Below are positions 58,955 to 64,000 of a stretch of 64,000 bases of DNA, in pieces. The stretch is taken from assembly GCF_900102815.1 (NCBI RefSeq), contig NZ_FNGF01000008.1, positions 222,343 to 286,342 of the forward strand, read 5' to 3'. This stretch comes from Glycomyces sambucus. Lineage in GTDB: Bacteria > Actinomycetota > Actinomycetes > Mycobacteriales > Micromonosporaceae. The notes below the pieces were generated by a model. The model saw only the letters and a program-made list of their open reading frames with translations, did no database searches and was not told the DNA's origin. The translations under genes and the position numbers were made by a program. Numbering within the stretch: the first letter of the stretch is position 1; each line of letters begins with the position of its first letter.

Positions 58955-60112
58955 CTACAGGTACTGGCCCACCTGCTGCTGGGGGACCTGCGGCTCGGTC
59001 CGGTTCGGGTCGGTGCCCGCCCGGCGCGCGTACAGCTCCGCGAGCGTCATCGGCTCGCGGACCTTCTCGCCGCCGAGCCAGTCGCCCGACTCCAGCGGCG
59101 ACAGCTCCCCCACCTCGATCTGCGCGAGGCAGCGGCCGGGGCGGACCACGGCCGGGTGGAGGCGGTCGAGCCGCTCGTTCGTGGTGATCGCGACCATGAT
59201 CTCGCGGCCCTGGCCGAGCAGGCCGTCCGTGAGGTTGAGCAGGCGCGCGAGCGACTGGCCCGACGCCTCCTTCGCCTCGCCGCGGATGAGCTCGTCGCAG
59301 TCCTCCAGGACCATGAGCCGCCAGTGCTCGCGGCGCGGCTCGCCCGGCGTCAGGTCGGCGTCGAGCGCGAGGTCCATCTCCGACCCGATGATGACCTCCA
59401 TCAGGTACGACGGGTCGGCGAAGAACGCCTCCGGGTCGAGGACCGTGTCCACCTGGCACCACGGCGCCCACTCGCGGGCGAGCGCCCGCAGCGCCGTGGT
59501 CTTGCCGGTCCCGGGCGGGCCGTGGAAGAGCACGAGGCGGCCGGTCACGTCCGAGGACCGCGTCGCCATGAGCTTCCCGAGCGCCGAACCGGCGCTGGAG
59601 GAGTAGTTCCGCTCGATCTCGGGCCAGCGCGGGGCGCTGATCGACCTAGTGGAGCGGAACGGGCCGCGCGCCGACCGGTACCAGAAGCCCATGTCGACCT
59701 TGTCCTCGCCGACCTCTTCGACCGAGCCGGTCCGGTCGGTGACGTACGCGGCGATCTCCTCGGCGCGCTCGCGCGTCTCGGCGGTCACCACCGCCTGGCC
59801 GGAGCCGTCGCGCCACCGCTGGGTGCGGAGCGTCCAGCCGTCGCCGGTCACGAGCTGGAGGAACGAGGTCCCCGAGATCGACCGGATGAGCGACCCGCCC
59901 GCGGGGATGAGGTCGACGTCGTCCGCGACCATGTCGAGCGCCCGGACCACCGCGTGCGGCTGCGCGCCGCTCACGTAGGCGTCGAGCGCCATGAGGTTCA
60001 GCACGTTGGACGGGTCGTCCGAGCCGTCCAGCGTGAAGTGCATGTTGCCCAGCACGCCGCCGCCTCCCTGGAGCAGGTTCATGATCTCACCGCGTCTTTC
60101 GATGATTCCCAT
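58955..60112 (-). CDS. DUF5925 AAA-type ATPase
   Basis: 385 residues from ATG 60112. Residues ~15-165 match DUF5925 (LDGSDDPSNVLNLMALDAYVSGAQPHA). The AAA domain follows: Walker A HGPPGTGKTTALRAL (~215), Walker B MVLEDCDELI, sensor 1 VAITTNE, Arg finger region RPGRCLAQIEVGELS. Such proteins are actinobacterial and of unknown role. A PafBC-like element with a CACGAT hexamer lies 75 nt before the start. Confidence 0.88.
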   Translation of the reverse strand: MGIIERRGEIMNLLQGGGGVLGNMHFTLDGSDDPSNVLNLMALDAYVSGAQPHAVVRALDMVADDVDLIPAGGSLIRSISGTSFLQLVTGDGWTLRTQRWRDGSGQAVVTAETRERAEEIAAYVTDRTGSVEEVGEDKVDMGFWYRSARGPFRSTRSISAPRWPEIERNYSSSAGSALGKLMATRSSDVTGRLVLFHGPPGTGKTTALRALAREWAPWCQVDTVLDPEAFFADPSYLMEVIIGSEMDLALDADLTPGEPRREHWRLMVLEDCDELIRGEAKEASGQSLARLLNLTDGLLGQGREIMVAITTNERLDRLHPAVVRPGRCLAQIEVGELSPLESGDWLGGEKVREPMTLAELYARRAGTDPNRTEPQVPQQQVGQYL

Positions 60113-60186
60113 CGCGATCCACCATAGAAAATACGGCCCCGCCCTCGTAGCTGCGACTGGTCGGACTTCGCGGACGGCGCACCGTG

Positions 60187-60208
60187 ATCGTGCCTTATGA
60201 CCCCGACA
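60187..60208 (-). promoter_or_regulatory. PafBC-like element upstream of the DUF5925 ATPase
   Basis: Minus strand TGTCGGGG, 8-nt spacer TCATAAGG, CACGAT. The spacing fits, but the hexamer is CA, not TA, and the ATG is 75 nt away. Confidence 0.4.
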
Positions 60209-60291
60209 CTGCGGGACGGCGCCCGCGCTCAGGGGGAGTTGCCGGGAATATCTGACCCCACCCGGTGGGGCGTGAGCTGGAACAATCAGCC

Positions 60292-62361
60292 ATGCTGGAT
60301 GACGTGACCGCATCGACCGAGACCAGCCAAAACACCGCCGACACCATACCTGGCGGCGGCCGCGGTCCCCGAAGCGGGCTGCGGGCCCCGCAGCGCGGCC
60401 GGGGCCTGCGGGTCCTCGCCGTCGCCGCGGCGGCGACGGCCGGACTGCTCGCCGCGGTGATCGCGCTCGACCTCGGCGGCGCGGTCGACATCGAGGCGGT
60501 CCCGGGCCTGAGCGCGGCCGACCCGGCCGTCACCTGGGCCGCCGGTCTCCTCAAGTACGCGTACGACCTCGCGATGCTCGCCGCGGTCGGCTGCACGATC
60601 GCCGCCGCGTGCTTCCTGCCCGGCCGCGAGGGCGACCGGGCGCGGCTCGCCGCGCAGTCGTGGCGCTGGCTGCGCGTCGGCGCCGCGGCCTCCGGCGTGT
60701 GGGCGATCACGGCGGCGGTCAGTCTTCCGGTGGACTTCGCGAACACGTTCGCGCGACCCCTCTCGGAGGTCACCGTTCCGGGACTGTGGTCCTACATCGC
60801 CCAGTACGAGCAGGGCCGGGCGCTCGGGCTCACCGTGCTCCTCGCGGGCGCTGCCGCGGTGGTCGCCGCCCGCGCGTTCACGATCCCCGCCGCGGCCTGC
60901 GCCGCCGCACTCGCGCTCGCCGCCGCCGTCCCGCCCGTGTTCACCGGGCACTCGGCGTCGAACGGCAACCACCAGATCGCCGTCGACGGGCTCCTCATCC
61001 ACATCGTCGCCGCCGCGTTCTGGGCCGGCGGCCTGTTCGCGCTGTTCATCGCCCGCCGAGACCCCGCGGTCGCGGCCCGCCGCTACTCGGCCGCCGCGGC
61101 CTTCGCGTACCCGGCGGTCGCCGCCTCCGGGCTCATCGTGTTCGTCGCGAACGTGGCCCTCACCGACCTGTGGGAGTCCGCGTACGGGCGCATCGCCCTC
61201 GCGAAGCTCGCCGTCCTCGCCGTCGGCGGGGTCTTCGGCTGGGCCCACCGCCGCCGCACGCTCCCCGCGGTCGAAGCCGGCGACCGCAGCGCGTTCAACC
61301 GGCTCGCGGCCGTCGAACTCGGGCTCATGGCGATCGCGTTCGGCCTCGCGTCCTCCCTCTCGGTGACGCCGCCCCCGGCCGAGGAGCTGCCGGACCCGAA
61401 CACGGCCCTCCTCGGGTTCCCCACGCCCGAGCCGATCTCCATGGCGCGCATCCTCACCGACTGGTACCCGTCGGTCCTGTTCTGCACCGCGGCCCTCGCG
61501 ATGACCGGGTTCTACATCGCCGGAGTGGTGCGGCTGCGCCGCCGCGGCGACGCCTGGCCCTGGTACCGGACGGTCCTGTGGTGCGCGGGCTGGGGCGTCG
61601 TCGTCCTCACCACCTCGACCGGCCTCGGCAAGTACGGGATGGTCCTGTTCAGCGCGCACATGGTGCAGCACATGGCGCTCAACATGCTCGCGCCGATCCT
61701 GCTGGTCCTCGCCGCGCCCGTGACGCTGGCGCTGCGCGCGCTGCGGCCCGACCGGGCCGGGGGCCCGCGCGAATGGCTGCTGGCCGCGATCCACAGCCGC
61801 TGGTCCCGCTTCGTGTCGCGGCCCCTCATCGCGCTCTTCATCTACCTGACGAGCCTGTACCTCATGTACTTCACCGGGATGTTCGAGTGGGCCATGCGGT
61901 CCCACTTCGGGCACCTGTTCATGACCGCGCACTTCCTCGCCGCCGGGAGCCTGTTCTTCTGGGTCGTCATCGGCCCCGACCCGAAGCCGCGGCCGCTCAC
62001 GTACCCGGCGAAGGTCCTGCTGTACTTCATCTCGATCGTGTTTCACGCGATCTTCGGCGTCACCCTCATGATGGGCACCGGCCTGGTCGCCGAGGGCTGG
62101 TACACCCAGATCGCGATCCCTTGGGTCACCGACCTCCTCGCCGACCAGCGCGCGGGCGGCGGCATCGCATGGGGCTTCGGGGAGATCCCCAGCCTCATCA
62201 TCATCGTCGTCCTCATCGGACAGTGGGCCCGCTCCGAGGAGCGCGAAGGGCGCCGGCTCGACCGCATCGCCGAGCGCGCCAGCGCCAGCGGCCACCCCGA
62301 GGACGACCCCCACGAGGTCTACAACGCCTACCTCGCCGGCCTCGACCAGGAACGCCGCTAA
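60292..62361 (+). CDS. CopD-CtaG fusion membrane protein
   Basis: 689 residues, about 15 hydrophobic segments. The N-terminal half (~30-370) matches the CopD copper-import type (FTGHSASNGNHQIAVDGLLIHIVAAAFWAGG, with His residues). The C-terminal half (~400-670) matches CtaG/Caa3-type cytochrome oxidase assembly (FSAHMVQHMALNMLAPILLV, HLFMTAHFLAAGSLFFW). It probably handles copper for the oxidase. A cytosolic, charged tail of ~40 residues ends it. ATG 60292 is chosen as start of the soluble N-terminus. Confidence 0.92.
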   Translation: MLDDVTASTETSQNTADTIPGGGRGPRSGLRAPQRGRGLRVLAVAAAATAGLLAAVIALDLGGAVDIEAVPGLSAADPAVTWAAGLLKYAYDLAMLAAVGCTIAAACFLPGREGDRARLAAQSWRWLRVGAAASGVWAITAAVSLPVDFANTFARPLSEVTVPGLWSYIAQYEQGRALGLTVLLAGAAAVVAARAFTIPAAACAAALALAAAVPPVFTGHSASNGNHQIAVDGLLIHIVAAAFWAGGLFALFIARRDPAVAARRYSAAAAFAYPAVAASGLIVFVANVALTDLWESAYGRIALAKLAVLAVGGVFGWAHRRRTLPAVEAGDRSAFNRLAAVELGLMAIAFGLASSLSVTPPPAEELPDPNTALLGFPTPEPISMARILTDWYPSVLFCTAALAMTGFYIAGVVRLRRRGDAWPWYRTVLWCAGWGVVVLTTSTGLGKYGMVLFSAHMVQHMALNMLAPILLVLAAPVTLALRALRPDRAGGPREWLLAAIHSRWSRFVSRPLIALFIYLTSLYLMYFTGMFEWAMRSHFGHLFMTAHFLAAGSLFFWVVIGPDPKPRPLTYPAKVLLYFISIVFHAIFGVTLMMGTGLVAEGWYTQIAIPWVTDLLADQRAGGGIAWGFGEIPSLIIIVVLIGQWARSEEREGRRLDRIAERASASGHPEDDPHEVYNAYLAGLDQERR

Positions 62362-62487
62362 CCGCCTCCGCGAGCCGGACCCCCGCCGGAGGTCGCCACC
62401 CGACCCTGCCGAAAGTCAGGGATTCCCGACCCGATTTCCGGTCGAACGACAGATGCGGCCCCACCCCGGCGACCGTACGGTTGCCGC

Positions 62488-63660
62488 ATGAACGCACCGA
62501 GCCACGACACCGCGACCACCGCCTTCGAAACCCTCGCCGTCCACGCCGCCGAACCCCGGCCCGCGCACGGCGGATCGGTCGTCCACCCGCTGTACCAGGG
62601 CACCGTCTTCGAGAGCGTCCCCGGCGAGTCCTACGACGAACTCAAGTACATCCGCCTGAACACCAACCCGTCCCAGCAGCACCTCCACGAGAAGCTCGCC
62701 GCCCTCGAAGGCGCCGAGGCCGCGGTCGCCACCGCCTCCGGGATGGCCGCCATCACCACCACCCTGCTCGCCACCCTCGCCGCGGGCGACCACGTGATCG
62801 CCGCCGGCTCGTTCTACGGCGGCACCCACCACTTCCTCACCGAGCAGGCCCCGCGCCTGGGCTGGAACGTCGACTTCGTCGGCCCCGACGACCACGACGC
62901 TTGGGCCGAGGCCATGCGCCCCCGCACCAAGGCGTTCCTCGTCGAGACCATCAGCAACCCGCTCGCGCGGGTCGCCGACCTCGCCGGCATCGCGGCTTTC
63001 AGCCGCGAGCACGGCATCACCAGCATCATCGACAACACCTTCGCCACACCCGTCGTCTTCCGGCCGCACACCATCGGGTTCGACCTGGTCTGCCACTCGG
63101 CGACGAAGGCCCTCAACGGCCACTCCGACCTCGTTGCGGGCGTCGTCACCGGCACCGAGGAGGCGATCGGCCGGATCCGCCACGTCCTCAACCTCTACGG
63201 CGGCAGCCTCGACCCGCACGCCGGATTCCTCCTCGCACGAGGACTCAAGACGCTCGCGCTGCGGGTGCGGCAGCAGAACACGGGCTCGCTCGCGCTGGCC
63301 CGGTTCCTGGAGGGCCACAAGGGAATCGCGCAGGTCAACCACCCGGGCCTGGAGTCGCACCCGGACCACGCGCGGGCGACCGAACTGTTCGACGGCTACG
63401 GGTCGGTCTTCTCGTTCCGGCCCACGGGCGGGGTCGAGGCGGCCGAGTCGCTGCTCAAGGGCCTGCGTCTGCCCTATGTCGCCCCGAGCCTCGGCGGCGT
63501 CGAGTCGCTGGTGACCCGCCCGGCGGTCACGAGCCACGCGGGCATGAGCGCCGAGGAGCGCGAGGCCGAGGGCATCCACGACGACCTCATCAGGTTCTCA
63601 ACAGGCATCGAGGCGCCCGACGACCTCATCGCCGACTTCGCCCAAGCCCTGGGCGCCTGA
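62488..63660 (+). CDS. Trans-sulfuration-type PLP enzyme (cystathionine gamma-synthase family)
   Basis: 390 residues. VHPLYQGTVFES, ALEGAEAAVATASGMAAITT and the PLP-Lys motif SATKALNGHSDLVAG (Lys ~206), then LARGLKTLALRVRQQN. The usual YxR-x-GNPT element reads YIRLNTNPSQQ, so the enzyme belongs to a side branch; synthase, lyase or sulfhydrylase cannot be told. -10 TACGGT (62476-62481) lies 6 nt before the ATG. Confidence 0.92.
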   Translation: MNAPSHDTATTAFETLAVHAAEPRPAHGGSVVHPLYQGTVFESVPGESYDELKYIRLNTNPSQQHLHEKLAALEGAEAAVATASGMAAITTTLLATLAAGDHVIAAGSFYGGTHHFLTEQAPRLGWNVDFVGPDDHDAWAEAMRPRTKAFLVETISNPLARVADLAGIAAFSREHGITSIIDNTFATPVVFRPHTIGFDLVCHSATKALNGHSDLVAGVVTGTEEAIGRIRHVLNLYGGSLDPHAGFLLARGLKTLALRVRQQNTGSLALARFLEGHKGIAQVNHPGLESHPDHARATELFDGYGSVFSFRPTGGVEAAESLLKGLRLPYVAPSLGGVESLVTRPAVTSHAGMSAEEREAEGIHDDLIRFSTGIEAPDDLIADFAQALGA

Positions 63661-64000
63661 GAAACCGGGTCGAAGCCGAAGGGAGACCGAATGGACGGGT
63701 GGCGACAGGAGACTGAGTGACCGGGCGGGGACGGTGGCCGGAAGCCGACTGGGACCGGCTTTGGTGCTGGGACGCTGGGACGCTGGGGAGCGAGGCGTGG
63801 GCACCGATGCGGGGCGCGCCAATGCAGTGGCGGCGCCGCAGTCCCGAGCGTGGTCTGGGGATGCGAGTACGGCGATGGTCGTGGGCAGCAACGGCGAAAC
63901 TCGCTGGGGGAGGGGGAGGGGGAGGGGGAGGGCGGGCAGCGCGGCAAGCCTCTCGATATCGCGCATAGGTTGTGAGCCGTGAGCCGTGAGCCGTGAGCCG
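63661..64000. repeat. Low-complexity end of window
   Basis: No gene is supported. GCTGGGACGCTGGGACGCTGG repeats at ~63767-63787, a (GGGGGA)n tract at ~63905-63925, and at least four GTGAGCC units from ~63970 to the window end. Open frames here look like chance. Confidence 0.6.

Noticed and set aside
60609..63716. A 1035-codon plus-strand open frame
   Set aside because: Arg/Pro-rich translation with no domain; it runs in another frame through CopD-CtaG and the PLP enzyme.
63717..63968. An 83-codon open frame near the window end
   Set aside because: Trp/Arg/Gly-rich, runs through a GGGGGA tract, and has no ribosome binding site; probably chance.
63970..64000. GTGAGCC tandem units as a true satellite
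   Set aside because: The window ends inside it, so its length and context cannot be judged.

Overview
The window is about 70 % GC, densely coded, and uses strong C/G third-position codons. It looks like chromosomal DNA of a filamentous or related high-GC actinobacterium. Supporting family signatures are two AfsR/SARP-type regulators, an actinobacterial PPK, DUF5709, DUF5925, GPP34, a fused CopD/CtaG protein and a LAxTG-type sortase substrate. Micromonosporaceae or Glycomycetaceae is a guess from gene content. I see no rRNA, CRISPR array, insertion sequence, integrase or prophage, so this reads as core chromosome with scattered accessory genes.

Layout. 0-4.3 kb: 5' part of ppk with a PHO box, a DUF5709 protein, tRNA-Asp and tRNA-Glu, pheA, a GPP34 protein and an ArsR-type regulator. 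4.4-9.3 kb: an MFS exporter, then a molybdate operon (HTH-TOBE regulator, modA, modB, modC) with six tandem 16-bp repeats before modA. 9.4-19 kb: a duplicated non-coding element, a zincin, serS, DUF488, two tandem HAD phosphatases, a P450 with its ferredoxin, an ABC-F protein, and a flavodoxin-fold oxidoreductase divergent from an AraC regulator. 19-27.7 kb: a methyltransferase, then a cofactor block (DUF2520 protein, panC, panD, an S10 peptidase, nadB, nadC, coaX) joining CoA and NAD synthesis. 27.7-36.5 kb: a small secreted SVRIT-repeat protein, a SARP regulator, ispE-rsmA-prfC, then yqeY divergent from a metallophosphoesterase. 36.5-46.7 kb: tRNA-Pro, small genes, two two-component systems and a second, 1012-residue SARP regulator. 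46.9-56 kb: an accessory stretch with an uncharacterised protein, a MoaF-like protein, an arginase-family protein carrying two in-frame hexanucleotide repeats, a pentapeptide-repeat protein, an EF-hand protein, a membrane-anchored transglycosylase, a TIGR01777 protein, and a sortase-anchored surface protein overlapping a YoaK protein. 56-64 kb: TetR divergent from an MFS and carboxymuconolactone decarboxylase pair, a DUF5925 AAA ATPase, CopD-CtaG and a trans-sulfuration enzyme.

Two regulatory themes recur. First, at least 17 genes have a TANNNT-type -10 hexamer ending 5-8 nt before the start codon, which predicts leaderless mRNAs and settles several starts. Second, a motif TGTCNNNN-N8-NANNNT occurs at least 14 times. 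Three copies with a proper TANNNT hexamer sit directly upstream of genes (the unknown protein at 46927, a pentapeptide-repeat gene and an NTF2-like gene) and resemble the RecA-independent (PafBC-type) DNA-damage promoter of actinobacteria. Most of the others have a degenerate CANNNT hexamer and lie inside duplicated or triplicated non-coding elements at 9.4, 11.5 and 52.7 kb. This promoter-like repeat family is the most promising undescribed feature. The SVRIT-repeat protein is the most unusual gene.
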